A stretch of DNA of 39,432 bases. It comes from a candidate division WOR-1 bacterium RIFOXYB2_FULL_42_35 (GTDB lineage Bacteria > Margulisbacteria > WOR-1 > O2-12-FULL-45-9). A program made the translations under genes and the position numbers. The stretch's first letter is position 1. The number at the start of each line of letters is the position of its first letter. The notes under the pieces were generated by a model. It did no database searches. It was not told the origin of the DNA and saw only the letters and a program-made list of their open reading frames with translations. Positions 1 to 8,357 of this stretch are shown piece by piece. The stretch lies in the NCBI GenBank assembly GCA_001771545.1, contig MEUC01000034.1:1-39432 (forward strand), given 5' to 3'.

Positions 1-2
1 TA

Positions 3-96
3 AAAGAACCCTGCCAAGGAGGGAGGTGATTTCGGTTAGGTCTTAATTGATTTAACGATATCCATTTGGGTTAGGTTCTTATATGATTTGACACGG
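3..96. repeat. Left copy of 94-bp terminal inverted repeat (probable IS end)
   Basis: These 94 bases are the exact reverse complement of 39339-39432. Reading outward from the contig, both copies begin CCGTGTCAAATCATATAAG. Both contain two imperfect direct copies of a 27-28 base motif with core CCTAACCSAAAT. Iterated motifs next to a TG-starting end are known from IS21-like elements, where the transposase binds several sites, so an insertion-sequence end is the likely identity. No transposase is visible because the contig stops here. Confidence 0.75.
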
Positions 97-208
97 AACC
101 GTGATTGACCAAAGCAACACGATCAATTATTCCAACCAAATGCCTGTTTTCATCTAACCCCGGCACACATTTGATATTTTGCTCTGTTATCAACTTGGCA
201 ACCTCAGC
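71..208 (-). pseudogene. CBS-domain C-terminal remnant
   Basis: The minus strand reads 45 residues in one frame. It contains ITEQNIKCVP and LVGIIDRVALV, the usual end of a CBS domain. An in-frame TGA at 209-211 precedes it, and there is no start codon. The last nine codons and the stop lie inside the terminal repeat. The piece sits 11 bases past the stop of the ABC-F gene. It looks like the tail of a CBS protein cut at its front by an older rearrangement and at its back by the inserted repeat. The residues are seen directly; the history is inferred. Confidence 0.6.
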
Positions 209-218
209 TCAGAGACAA

Positions 219-2021
219 CTACGGCCTAGATTTATCCAGCAGATCTAGCTCGGCAATTAGGGCTTCCAGATCACTATAACCTAAATCGATTACGCGCTGT
301 TTCAGATGCAATTCGATCTGTAGCCTTTTAATCTCTTCGCTGTCCGATTTAACAGTTACTTCCACCAAGTGACGATTAATTTCTTCCAAGGCTAATTCTT
401 CGTCGTCAATATGCTTTTCGATTTTGGTAATTTTATTATGCAAAGCCTTATGCTTTTTATTGTATTCCGCTTCCAGGGCGTTCTGTTTTTGCTCCTGCGC
501 ATCCAGTTTTTTCTTCTTCTTTTTCTTCTTGTCCGCATCATCCTGCCAGCCAATTCTGTCTAAAAAGTCCTGATAAGTACCATCAAAAACAATGACTTTG
601 TCATCATTAAAAATAATCAACTTATTGGCCAGATGATGGAGAAACATTTCACTATGCGTAACAATAACAACTGCGCCTGGAAATGCATCCAAAGCCTCAA
701 TCATGGAATCGCAAGACTCAACATCTAAATGGTTGGTCGGTTCGTCCAGGAGCAGCATATTAGTAGGCGAAAGAAGAATCTTACCTAAGGAGACACGACT
801 TCTCTCTCCGCCAGAGAGGACTGCAATCCTTTTTAAAGCTAAATCACCAGAAAACATCATGATGCCGCAGGTTTTACGAATCTCCGTATAACTTAAATCC
901 GGCCGCAACTGAGAAAATTCTTCTTCAATTGTAAGTTTTGGCTGTAAGCGCTCAATATTAGTCTGGCCAAAATAGCCGATCTTACAGTTTGAATGCGGCA
1001 CAACCTCCCCTGAAACCGGTTCAAGCTCTTGCGCCATTAAGCGCAGTAAAGTTGATTTACCTTTGCCGTTTTTTCCGATCACACAAATGCGATCTTTTTT
1101 GCCAATATCAATTGAGAGATTTTCAATCAAAAGGCGCTCCGGTGTATAACCAAAAGTTAAATCACTAATGCGCAGCAACTTCTGAGCCTCAAATTGCACG
1201 GCGTTAAACTTGAAACCTAAATCCGCCACCTTAACCAGCTCTTCTTTCTCGCCCATCTTTTCCAGGGCTTTGACTCTTGATTGAACCATGCTGGCACGAG
1301 CCGCCGAAGCGCGGAAACGATTAATAAATTCCATGGCATCTTCACGTTTTTTCTGTTCTTTGGTGCGAGTCTTTTCATAGACTTCTTCTTCAACGGCAAT
1401 TTGCTCATAGAGCTTAATAGTATCGCCTTCGACTTTTTTGATCTTTTGTCGATGGATAGAGACAGAGTGAGTGGTAACGCTATTCATGAAATCACGATCA
1501 TGAGTGATCAGGATTAGCTCGTTGCTCCAACGTTGTAGAAATCGCTTCAGCCAGCGGATCGAGATAATATCGAGGTAATTGGTCGGTTCATCGAGCAGCA
1601 GCAGATGTGGTTCGGCCAGCAAGACTTTGGCTAGATTTAAGCGGACCTGAAAACCGCCGGAGAATTCTGCCGGTGATTTATAAAACTCCTCTTCGTTGAA
1701 ACCCAAACCACTTAAGATCTTTTCGGCTTTCCAAATCTGATCCTTTTCATCTGCCTTGAGCCCCAGGCAGGCTTCGTCTAATAAAGTTGATTCGGTAAAA
1801 TGTAAATGCTGCTTTAGGTAGCCAACAGTATAATTTTTTGGTAAGGCTAGACGCCCACAATCAGGCTCCATCTCTCCGGCAATTAATTTAAAAAGAGTGG
1901 TTTTACCTGAACCATTGCGACCAACCAGCCCGATGCGCTCACCACTGTGGAGAGTTAGGCTAACATCATCAAAGAGTGTTTGCTGACCAAACGATAAAGA
2001 TACGTTATTTATTTGTAACAT
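219..2021 (-). CDS. ABC-F family ATPase (Uup/YheS-like)
   Basis: The 600-residue protein carries two ABC cassettes and no membrane domain. The first has Walker A at 34-41 (GRNGSGKT), signature at 120-125 (FSGGFQ) and Walker B ending DEPTN near 148. The second has Walker A at 316-323 and LSGGE followed by DEPTNHLD. A charged linker at about 200-265 separates them. After the second cassette comes a run of eight lysines and a helical, charged C-terminal tail like the coiled coil of Uup/YheS. ABC-F proteins bind the ribosomal E site and relieve stalled translation; some give antibiotic resistance. The start is ATG, preceded by a GAGGTGAG-like site. The subfamily is not certain. Confidence 0.92.
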   Translation of the reverse strand: MLQINNVSLSFGQQTLFDDVSLTLHSGERIGLVGRNGSGKTTLFKLIAGEMEPDCGRLALPKNYTVGYLKQHLHFTESTLLDEACLGLKADEKDQIWKAEKILSGLGFNEEEFYKSPAEFSGGFQVRLNLAKVLLAEPHLLLLDEPTNYLDIISIRWLKRFLQRWSNELILITHDRDFMNSVTTHSVSIHRQKIKKVEGDTIKLYEQIAVEEEVYEKTRTKEQKKREDAMEFINRFRASAARASMVQSRVKALEKMGEKEELVKVADLGFKFNAVQFEAQKLLRISDLTFGYTPERLLIENLSIDIGKKDRICVIGKNGKGKSTLLRLMAQELEPVSGEVVPHSNCKIGYFGQTNIERLQPKLTIEEEFSQLRPDLSYTEIRKTCGIMMFSGDLALKRIAVLSGGERSRVSLGKILLSPTNMLLLDEPTNHLDVESCDSMIEALDAFPGAVVIVTHSEMFLHHLANKLIIFNDDKVIVFDGTYQDFLDRIGWQDDADKKKKKKKKLDAQEQKQNALEAEYNKKHKALHNKITKIEKHIDDEELALEEINRHLVEVTVKSDSEEIKRLQIELHLKQRVIDLGYSDLEALIAELDLLDKSRP

Positions 2022-2061
2022 GGTAACAAGCTACTCACCTCTCGCCTCCACCCTTCGCTTC

Positions 2062-3150
2062 CTACAACACCCTTGCTTCTCTGGCAGCCAAGTAGGTTTG
2101 GTGTCTGGTAGAAATCACCGCACCAAAGGCCCAGAGGAACATTAAGAAGCCGGCAATTCCCCCTAAGATCGGGATCATGGCCAGGATTTTGAGAACAACC
2201 AAGCCGATCAAGAGTGCCCAGATTAGAGAGAAGTTAGCTTTGCCGATTTTGGCCAAAACCCATTTACCAATTACGAGGCTAACAAAAATTGCCGCAACAT
2301 AAATTAAAACACTATATGAAAAGAGCAGCATTGCTCCGAGCGGAAAGCCAATTAAGGTAACCATTAAGAGGATAACTGCTAAAGGAATAACAAGTAAGGC
2401 AAGGATTCCCCAGCCCAGACTTTTCCAGCATTGGTTGGTCATTTTTGCGGTAATCATTTCCACCTGGTTCGGCATAAAAATAATTATCAGGATCCCCAAT
2501 AAGAGGATGGCCAAGAAACTGATGATTTTAAAAGCTGAGCTAAAACCCGCCAACGATTGGGCCGGTGTTTTAGCAACTTCAGGCTGAGCAATAACATTGA
2601 TCTTGCCGGCTATTTTGGCTTGATCAGAAATATTAGCCGTTTGCGCGGAGTAGTTAAATCTTCCTTTAACTATGGTTGAAGGCAAGAGAGTGAGTTTGCC
2701 GCTACCAATACTAAGGGTGCGACCGATTGTGCCGGCCAGGGTAGTTTCTCCACATCCAAGTGCAGCGTCTCTGCCAACTCTGCTCCCCTTCCCCAGATAA
2801 ACCTGTCCGCCACCAACTAATAAGTCTTGGCTGATAATGCCATCAACATTTATTTTTCCGCCGCCAGCCACGATATTCTTGGCCTGACCAGAAAGGTAGA
2901 GGTCGCCGCCACTAGCAAAGATTGTGCCTGTTACCCGACCGTCGACAATAACATTACTGCCACAGGTAAAAAGGTTGCCATTGATGAGGCCGGAGACGAT
3001 CACGGTCTTGCCGGCGACAAAAAGGTTGTCATTGATAACTGTCCCTTTAGCAATGGTAATATTATCAGCGGATCTAAAATCAAGAGCGAAAGAAGTAATT
3101 GAGAGGGAAAGAGTCAGGAGCAGGACAACCGACAGAATTTTCCTTATCAT
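2062..3150 (-). CDS. Bactofilin-like exported/membrane polymer protein
   Basis: The 362 residues begin with a clear signal peptide (about 1-22). Next is a region to about 190 made of short V/I-G/N-G repeats such as GLINGNLFTCGSNVIVDG, the pattern of the right-handed beta-helix of polymer-forming (bactofilin/DUF583) proteins. The C-terminal 160 residues hold about four hydrophobic segments with a PILGGIAGFLMFLWAFG stretch near the end. A bactofilin-like repeat joined to membrane helices is common in diverse bacteria but poorly characterised; a scaffold in the periplasm or at the membrane is inferred. The start is ATG behind AAAGGAGG. It lies 40 bp upstream of the ABC-F gene. Confidence 0.75.
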   Translation of the reverse strand: MIRKILSVVLLLTLSLSITSFALDFRSADNITIAKGTVINDNLFVAGKTVIVSGLINGNLFTCGSNVIVDGRVTGTIFASGGDLYLSGQAKNIVAGGGKINVDGIISQDLLVGGGQVYLGKGSRVGRDAALGCGETTLAGTIGRTLSIGSGKLTLLPSTIVKGRFNYSAQTANISDQAKIAGKINVIAQPEVAKTPAQSLAGFSSAFKIISFLAILLLGILIIIFMPNQVEMITAKMTNQCWKSLGWGILALLVIPLAVILLMVTLIGFPLGAMLLFSYSVLIYVAAIFVSLVIGKWVLAKIGKANFSLIWALLIGLVVLKILAMIPILGGIAGFLMFLWAFGAVISTRHQTYLAAREARVL

Positions 3151-3452
3151 ACGAGATCCTCCTTTATTCTAATCTATGACTGATTTTACTGCTTATTATG
3201 GGGGGAGGCAAGGGAAAAGGGGGGTACGAGTTACGAGTTGCGAGTTGCGGGTTTGTAAACCTATATAAAAAAAGTGCAAGCAAAAGTCTTGGCTGCTTTT
3301 GTAATTGGAGCAGAACGGGTTACTCCGCCAAGAATGATTGCGGGGATTATTACAGAATAAGAGTTGGAGCAAAAGGTATCAGCATAGCTGATAGATGGGA
3401 AATCGAGTTGGTTTAATCGTGTGGTGGCTTTAGACTTTGAGGAACCTGAGGA
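3151..3452. repeat. Intergenic stretch with a four-unit heptamer array
   Basis: No convincing gene lies here. Bases 3226-3253 are four tandem 7-mers of the form RCGRGTT (ACGAGTT, ACGAGTT, GCGAGTT, GCGGGTT). The same family recurs at 7961-7988 and, inverted, at 8358-8385. An open frame of 72 codons on the plus strand runs through the array but has no ribosome site and low-complexity sequence at its start. Confidence 0.6.
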
Positions 3453-3647
3453 CTACTTCTTCTTCCCCTTCTTCTTAGCCATAACCTCTTTTTGATAGCG
3501 GCGATCTTCGTTTTTAAGCGTAATAACGTTTTTGCGGTTGACCTCTGCCTTACAAGTGGAACAAAACACACTGCCGTCTGAAGCTGGTTGGCCGCAGGAG
3601 CATTTCGAGGAAGCTTTTTGCCTTAAACCCTTAATATTTACAACCAT
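3453..3647 (-). CDS. Small zinc-ribbon-like basic protein
   Basis: The 64 residues contain CSCG and CSTC spaced 15 residues apart, a four-cysteine zinc-ribbon pattern, followed by a very basic C-terminus (AKKKGKKK). Size and charge suggest a nucleic-acid or ribosome-associated protein, which is inferred. A TATAAT-like hexamer overlaps the ATG, so the true start could be slightly different. It lies 41 bp downstream of the PIF1-type helicase, same strand. I do not recognise a named family. Confidence 0.55.
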   Translation of the reverse strand: MVVNIKGLRQKASSKCSCGQPASDGSVFCSTCKAEVNRKNVITLKNEDRRYQKEVMAKKKGKKK

Positions 3648-3688
3648 TATACTAAGTTTACGCCTGTTTCACCCTAAAGGCAAGGAAG

Positions 3689-5215
3689 TTAGAGGATCTC
3701 CAAGATCCTGTCGACACGAAAAACCCGCTCCTGCTTGCGCTGTTGGCAAAAAGCCTTAACGCCAATAAAAGGTTTATCTTTGAATTCCATTTCACCAACA
3801 GCCTGAGGCTCAATTGTCCGCCGGGATTTCTCATCGCTGGCCTTTAAATAAGTAATGGTCAGCTCAGCTTTGTTTTTGATGGCCGCTTTGATTAAAGCCA
3901 TTTTAGCTTTAAAAGAACAACCCTCCTCCGCCAGCTGGTATTGGTAACCGGTAATAAACTTAACAATACGCCAATCCATCAAAATATGACTCTTTTTAAG
4001 CGGTTTTTTCAGGATAATCCCTTCTAAACTACGACAGCGGCTAAGGGCCACATACATTTGTCCGTGGGCAAAAGTGCCATTGCCAATATCGATCACCACA
4101 TTATCAAAGGTCTTCCCCTGACTTTTATGAATGGTAATGGCCCAGGCCAGCTTTAAGGGAAACTGGGTAAAAGCTGCGGTAATTTCCGAATCCAGAGACT
4201 TGGTTTTAGAGTTGTAGCTAAAATGGAAAATCTCCCAAGTGTGTGGCTCAACTTCATAGTTTTCGCCGTTTTGCAATTCAACTTCCAATTGGTCTTGTTT
4301 GATTGTTTTTATCCTGGCCATCGTCCCATTAACCCAACGGCCATAGCGGTCGTTATTGAGCATCATCACCTGCGCCCCCTGCTTAAGCTTGAGCACCAGC
4401 CCAGTTGGCAGCTGTTTCAAATCAAAGTCACCATCCAGCAGACCCTCAAAAACCTGCATTTTACCGGGCAATTGCTCAAGTCTCTTTTCGTTAGTATCTT
4501 TGGCCATTTGGTTGGTAGTTGTCAGGCAAACAAAATAATCCCCTTCCGGTTCCTGTTCTGCCCGGACTCTTTGGTTAAGTCCTGTCAGCTCAAGCTCACC
4601 GGCACTGTTATTGCGGATGGAATTGAGCAAAGCAATAAACTTGTCATCCCTTTGGCGATAGACCTTTTCCAGCTCCAAGTATTCCATCTTAATCTTCTGA
4701 AATATTTTGGCGGCAAAGAAATAGGGACTATCATAGTGGTTTTTAAAAATAGCTCTTTCTTTGCTGACCACCACCGGTGGTAATTGATAGAGATCGCCGA
4801 AAAAAATCATCTGCAGGCCGCCAAAGGGTCGGTTTCTCTTGGAGCCGTTTAAGCGCAAAAACTTGTCAATACAATCCAACAAATCAGCCCTAACCATAGA
4901 GATCTCGTCAATAACAATAGCATCAATCTTCTTATAGATATTATTGCTTTCGTCTTGGAAGCGAATCTTTTTGACTTTGTTCAAAGTTAGGTTGGGTTTA
5001 AATCTAAAGAAAGAATGAATGGTTTCGCCTAAAACATTAATGGCTGCCACGCCTGTTGGCGCCAGAACCACAACTTTTTTGCCGGTATTGTTACGAAAGT
5101 ATTGCAGTAGAGTGGATTTGCCGGTACCAGCCTTGCCGGTGATAAAAACATTTTGCCTGGTCTTTTCCAGCAGATCCAGGGCCTTGGCAAAAAGTTCGTT
5201 AATCTCAATTTGCAT
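3689..5215 (-). CDS. PIF1-like DNA helicase with C-terminal WYL domain
   Basis: About 508 residues from the chosen ATG at 5213-5215. A TTG nine codons earlier is possible, but GAGGAG lies before the ATG. Superfamily 1B motifs are plain: GKAGTGKS (27-34), VVLAPTGVAA, VIDEISM, FGDLYQLPPV, a YRQ motif, and ITIHKSQGKTFDNVVID followed by MYVALSRC. The last ~75 residues (from KMALIKAAIKNKAELTITYL through RRTIEPQAVG to FRVDRILEIL) match a WYL domain. In the Thermotoga elfii Pif1 enzyme such a domain is an accessory single-strand DNA binding module. Predicted role: 5'-3' unwinding in genome maintenance. Confidence 0.9.
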   Translation of the reverse strand: MQIEINELFAKALDLLEKTRQNVFITGKAGTGKSTLLQYFRNNTGKKVVVLAPTGVAAINVLGETIHSFFRFKPNLTLNKVKKIRFQDESNNIYKKIDAIVIDEISMVRADLLDCIDKFLRLNGSKRNRPFGGLQMIFFGDLYQLPPVVVSKERAIFKNHYDSPYFFAAKIFQKIKMEYLELEKVYRQRDDKFIALLNSIRNNSAGELELTGLNQRVRAEQEPEGDYFVCLTTTNQMAKDTNEKRLEQLPGKMQVFEGLLDGDFDLKQLPTGLVLKLKQGAQVMMLNNDRYGRWVNGTMARIKTIKQDQLEVELQNGENYEVEPHTWEIFHFSYNSKTKSLDSEITAAFTQFPLKLAWAITIHKSQGKTFDNVVIDIGNGTFAHGQMYVALSRCRSLEGIILKKPLKKSHILMDWRIVKFITGYQYQLAEEGCSFKAKMALIKAAIKNKAELTITYLKASDEKSRRTIEPQAVGEMEFKDKPFIGVKAFCQQRKQERVFRVDRILEIL

Positions 5216-5345
5216 ATTCAAAGCCAGCTCCTCAATTGGCAAATACTTTAAACATCAAGCCTTGGGACTGCTGGAAAATCTTATCTATTCCGCGTAGACC
5301 CCCATCTTGATAGTAGCAGCTTTGATCAATTACCTGGTTATTAAC

Positions 5346-5462
5346 TTAAGCGAGCGAACCTTTATTGGCTTTTTTTTCTCTCTTTAAAGCCCGTTTCTCT
5401 TTAATTGATAACTTTGCCACCTTCTTAACGTTTTTATTGCCGCCCTGTTCTTTGTTAGCCAT
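5346..5462 (-). CDS. 38-residue basic protein, unknown function
   Basis: Behind a strong AAGGAGG with seven-base spacing, an ATG at 5460-5462 opens a 38-codon frame. The product starts MANKEQGGNK and then is rich in lysine and arginine (KLSIKEKRALKREKKANK). High charge and good initiation signals support a real gene. Function is unknown; a short helical nucleic-acid or ribosome-binding protein is a guess. It sits between the helicase gene and the divergent symporter promoter. Confidence 0.6.
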   Translation of the reverse strand: MANKEQGGNKNVKKVAKLSIKEKRALKREKKANKGSLA

Positions 5463-5552
5463 GATTGTTCCTCCTTGTTATTTGGATCTTGACTTCAACT
5501 AATTGTACCACAGACATAAGAATAGAAAGCAGTAAATATCTTTTCTACTCCA

Positions 5553-5561
5553 TGTTATAAT
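5553..5561 (+). promoter_or_regulatory. Extended -10 promoter of the AGCS symporter gene
   Basis: TGT followed by TATAAT (-10 at 5556-5561) lies 11 bases before the ATG at 5573. No Shine-Dalgarno sequence fits between them, so the transcript would have only about a 4-5 base leader. The same TGTTATAAT string precedes bioB. Confidence 0.55.
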
Positions 5562-5572
5562 AATTCCCAATT

Positions 5573-6919
5573 ATGATGACAACTCTGGAAACCTTACTTT
5601 CTAACCTGGCCGGTCTAGTTTGGGGACTGCCGCTCTTAATACTACTATTTGGTACCCATCTATATTTAACCTTTCGGCTCAGATTTATTCAAAAATATAT
5701 TGGCACAGCTATTAGACTTTATTTTGTTAAAGAAAAAAAATCGAGCGGTGATATCAGCCAGTTTGGGGCTCTAACAACAGCCTTGGCTGCCACGATTGGC
5801 ACAGGCAACATAGTTGGGGTTGCAACTGCGATAGCAATTGGCGGACCGGGGGCGGTTTTATGGATCTGGTTAACCGGTCTTTTTGGTATCGCCACCAAAT
5901 ATGGCGAAGCACTACTGTCTATTAAATATCGAATCAGAACAGCGGACGGCACCATGGCCGGCGGACCAATGTATGTCTTGGACCGAGCCCTTAACTTTAA
6001 ATTTTGGGCAGGGCTGTTTGCTGTCTTTACCGCCTTGGCTGCTTTTGGTATTGGCTGTACAGTGCAATCCAATTCAATTGCGATTTTAATGCTCGACACT
6101 TTTAATATTGCTCGCTGGCAAACTGGCGGGGTACTGGCACTTGTAACTGCCCTGGTAATTCTTGGCGGGGTCAAGAGTATTGCCCGGGTTTGCAAAGCCT
6201 TAGTGCCTTTCATGGCTTTATTTTATATTGGTAGCTGCCTTGTTCTGCTCGGATTAGGCTTTGCAACCATCCCAGCAACAATTGTGCTTATCGTCAAGGA
6301 TGCATTTACCGGTCAGGCAGCTTTAGGCGGTTTTATGGGCGCCAGCATGCTGGTAACCATGCGTTATGGAATAGCCCGCGGCTTATTTTCCAACGAATCC
6401 GGTATGGGAAGTGCGCCGATTATTGCTGCAGCAGCACAGACTAAAAATCCTGTTAGGCAAGCCTTGGTCTCTGCTTCAGGCACATTTTGGGATACGGTAG
6501 TTGTTTGTGCTTTAACCGGTTTAGTTTTAGTCAACACTGGGGTCTGGAATAGCGGGCTCTCTGCCCCGCTTTTAGCCAGAGAAGCCTTTCAGTTCTTACC
6601 AGGAATCGGTGTCAATGTTTTTTCTTTAGCGGTTTTGACCTTTGTTTTTTCCACTCTAATCAGCTGGTCATATTATGGCGAAAAGGCTTTGGAGTATTTA
6701 GTTGGTAAACGGATTATTTTTTCTTATCGGATCCTCTGGTGTGTAATGGTTTTTGTCGGCGCAGTCTTTTCCATGAAAATTGTCTGGGACGCGGCCGACA
6801 TTGCCAATGGTTTAATGGCCATCCCCAACCTAATCTCTTTGCTCCTCTTAAGCGGAATTATTGTCAAAGAAACCAAACATTACCTCTGGGAAAAGAGATT
6901 GGACGAGGAAGGCACATAA
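5573..6919 (+). CDS. AGCS family sodium:alanine/glycine symporter
   Basis: 448 residues, almost all hydrophobic, with about 11 membrane segments. The N-terminal half carries the family signature GTGNIVGVATAIAIGGPGA and ATKYGEALLS; the middle has FSNESGMGSAPIIAAAA. AGCS (alanine or glycine:cation symporter) proteins take up small neutral amino acids with sodium at the inner membrane. Length is normal. It is transcribed alone on the plus strand among minus-strand genes, from a near-leaderless promoter. The substrate cannot be read from sequence. Confidence 0.92.
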   Translation: MMTTLETLLSNLAGLVWGLPLLILLFGTHLYLTFRLRFIQKYIGTAIRLYFVKEKKSSGDISQFGALTTALAATIGTGNIVGVATAIAIGGPGAVLWIWLTGLFGIATKYGEALLSIKYRIRTADGTMAGGPMYVLDRALNFKFWAGLFAVFTALAAFGIGCTVQSNSIAILMLDTFNIARWQTGGVLALVTALVILGGVKSIARVCKALVPFMALFYIGSCLVLLGLGFATIPATIVLIVKDAFTGQAALGGFMGASMLVTMRYGIARGLFSNESGMGSAPIIAAAAQTKNPVRQALVSASGTFWDTVVVCALTGLVLVNTGVWNSGLSAPLLAREAFQFLPGIGVNVFSLAVLTFVFSTLISWSYYGEKALEYLVGKRIIFSYRILWCVMVFVGAVFSMKIVWDAADIANGLMAIPNLISLLLLSGIIVKETKHYLWEKRLDEEGT

Positions 6920-6930
6920 GCTGGGACAGT

Positions 6931-6971
6931 CAAAAAAAGATAGCTCTCACCATTAAGGGCAAGAGCTATCT
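6931..6971 (-). terminator. Intrinsic terminator
   Basis: Perfect 10-bp stem AGATAGCTCT / AGAGCTATCT (6938-6947 with 6962-6971), 14-base loop, and on the minus strand a run of seven T directly after the stem. It ends the minus-strand unit of the secreted-protein gene. Confidence 0.8.
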
Positions 6972-6987
6972 AGAAAAAAAGTATTTT

Positions 6988-7417
6988 CTACAGATAGATA
7001 TTTGCAGTTATAACCGCTGAAGGCAAAATATCTGTTGTGCTAGGGCTAGTGTTAACCTGCACCAAGACTAGATCAGTTCCCAGCGAAAGATTATCCAGGA
7101 CCATTGCAGAAGCGCCCCAGGTAAAGCCTAAGCGTGTCCCTGAATCGGGGTGATGTCAGCCAATAAAAGATACCGGCTTTGGTTTGAAGTTTACCCGGTT
7201 TAACCAAATCATAATCAACCTTAGCCAACAACCAGGTTGTTGAAGTTGTTCCGCCAAACACACTAAATCCAACGCAACCGGAAACCTTGTCAGCTAACTT
7301 GGTTCCAACAGTTGCCCAACCACCCCAGTCACCAACTGTCAGGGCCTGAGCCGTAGGAGTCAAGATAAGGGTCAATCCGATCAAAAGTAACGCTAACCAA
7401 ATAGCCTGCTTAAACAT
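6988..7417 (-). pseudogene. Secreted protein gene with a frameshift
   Basis: The frame from 7417 encodes a signal peptide (about 1-25, ending TAQA) and a Gly/Val/Thr-rich mature part. It then stops at 7091 after a tail that looks out of frame (RFRDTLRLYLGRF). Dropping one base in the GGGG run at 7147-7150 restores a natural continuation, DSGTRLGFTWGASAMVLDN and on to AVITANIYL, stopping at 6988-6990 just before the terminator. Restored length is about 142 residues with alternating beta-strand character. A real mutation and an assembly error cannot be told apart here. Family not recognised. It overlaps the ORF6N gene by 8 bp. Confidence 0.65.
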
Positions 7418-7937
7418 TAAAACCGATTCTTCTCTTGGGTTTTTCCTTTTGAATTATTATCCTTCTTATTGCTTCAAATACTCCCTGAATATCCTTTTCG
7501 TTCTTGATAGTTTTTTGTTCCAATTCTTTTAGTTTGCGAGAGACTTCAACGTGACTAGTCAAAATACGATTCAATTTAACGAAAGCTCGCATGATGGCTA
7601 TATTGACCTGGACAGCTCTTTCACTTCTGAGCACGCTGGATAACATGGCTACTCCCTGTTCAGTAAAGACAAAAGGTAAATACTTAGAATACTTACCTTT
7701 TCCACCTGCTTTTGGTTCTATGGTTCCAATTTGGAACCTTAGAGAATCGTACTCTTCTTTTGTTAATTGAAACATAAAGTCTTCCGGAAACCTGCTAGCA
7801 TTTCTCTTAACTGCTTTATTAAGATTCTTAGTTAAAACCTGATATAGCTCTGCCAGATCCCTATCCAACATCACCTTGTGCCCCCTGATCAAGAAAATCT
7901 TGTTTTCTATCCTTTCAACCGGGATTAAGCCATTCAC
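7410..7937 (-). CDS. ORF6N-domain DNA-binding protein
   Basis: 175 residues. The N-terminal ~95 residues match the ORF6N domain: IFLIRGHKVMLDRDLAELYQV, NLNKAVKRNASRFPEDFMFQLT, then LPFVFTEQGVAMLSSVL. The C-terminal half is charged and helical (VEVSRKLKELEQK). ORF6N/KilA-type proteins occur in phages and mobile regions and are thought to bind DNA; function is otherwise unclear. The start is GTG, eight bases after AAAGGAGG, and overlaps the TGA of the upstream four-helix-bundle pseudogene, so the three genes here formed one transcription unit. The accessory setting suggests acquisition by transfer. Confidence 0.85.
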   Translation of the reverse strand: MNGLIPVERIENKIFLIRGHKVMLDRDLAELYQVLTKNLNKAVKRNASRFPEDFMFQLTKEEYDSLRFQIGTIEPKAGGKGKYSKYLPFVFTEQGVAMLSSVLRSERAVQVNIAIMRAFVKLNRILTSHVEVSRKLKELEQKTIKNEKDIQGVFEAIRRIIIQKEKPKRRIGFNV

Positions 7938-8341
7938 GAGTTAAACCTCCTTTGTTTGTTGCGAGTTTCGGGTTTCGGGTTGCGGGTTCTTTTTAAATAT
8001 TTTATTAAGGCTACACACATTTTTCTGATCAAGGTTACTTGTTTATATAAAAATTTAAATTCATTTTCATCAATATATTGATTATCCAAGGCAACATAGA
8101 GAGCAGCTTACACCTCAGAACATGATCTCCTGGCATACGATAGAAATTGAATAAATTGTTGATTTGTTCCACTATCAAACCCTTATGAAATATTCAGCAC
8201 TACCGAAGTAGCCGCCCTCCTAATTTGATCCCTAAGCCCAAAATCTCTGGAGAATTCACCAGTCGAACTAATTTTATAAATAATTCTTGTTAACTCTCTG
8301 GCCTTTTGCCAGGCAGTCAACTCTTCAAAGCTTTTTACCAT
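7934..8341 (-). pseudogene. Four-helix-bundle (S23/IVP-type) protein, two nonsense codons
   Basis: An ATG at 8339-8341 behind GGGAGGAATT opens a 136-codon frame clearly of the four helix bundle family: FEELTAWQKARELTRIIYKI, LRDQIRRAATSVVLNIS, FIQFLSYARRSCSEV, AALYVALDNQYI. Two in-frame TAA codons break it, at codon 53, where the family has Glu in the NI(S/A)EG motif, and at codon 78, after EV, where Gln is usual. The frame is otherwise open and ends in the TGA that overlaps the ORF6N start. Its last ~17 codons are written by a heptamer array (tail NPKPETRNK). These proteins relate to rRNA intervening-sequence proteins and to Avd of diversity-generating retroelements. Confidence 0.8.
7961..7988. 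repeat. Heptamer array, 4 units
   Basis: GCGAGTT, TCGGGTT, TCGGGTT, GCGGGTT in tandem on the plus strand. The array lies inside the 3' end of the four-helix-bundle pseudogene and is inverted relative to the array at 8358-8385 on the other side of that gene. Confidence 0.75.
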
Positions 8342-8357
8342 TTATAATTCCTCCCAA

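Noticed and set aside
3-96. Telomere of a linear replicon
   Set aside because: The repeat continues past both ends, has IS-like iterated motifs, and no replication or telomere-resolution gene is present.
3198-3416. 72-codon plus-strand frame through the heptamer array
   Set aside because: No ribosome site, low-complexity start made of repeat sequence, no family resemblance. In another frame a short stretch vaguely resembles a transporter helix, too weak to call.
3646-3651. TATAAT as promoter of the zinc-ribbon gene
   Set aside because: It overlaps the ATG itself; a transcript from it would lack the start codon and no internal start follows.
4223-4783. 186-codon plus-strand frame
   Set aside because: Lies entirely antisense to the PIF1-like helicase, which has unmistakable motifs.
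7934-8341. Reassigned TAA codon (alternative genetic code)
   Set aside because: Many clear genes here end with TAA at the expected place, and the two sites would need different amino acids (Glu and Gln).
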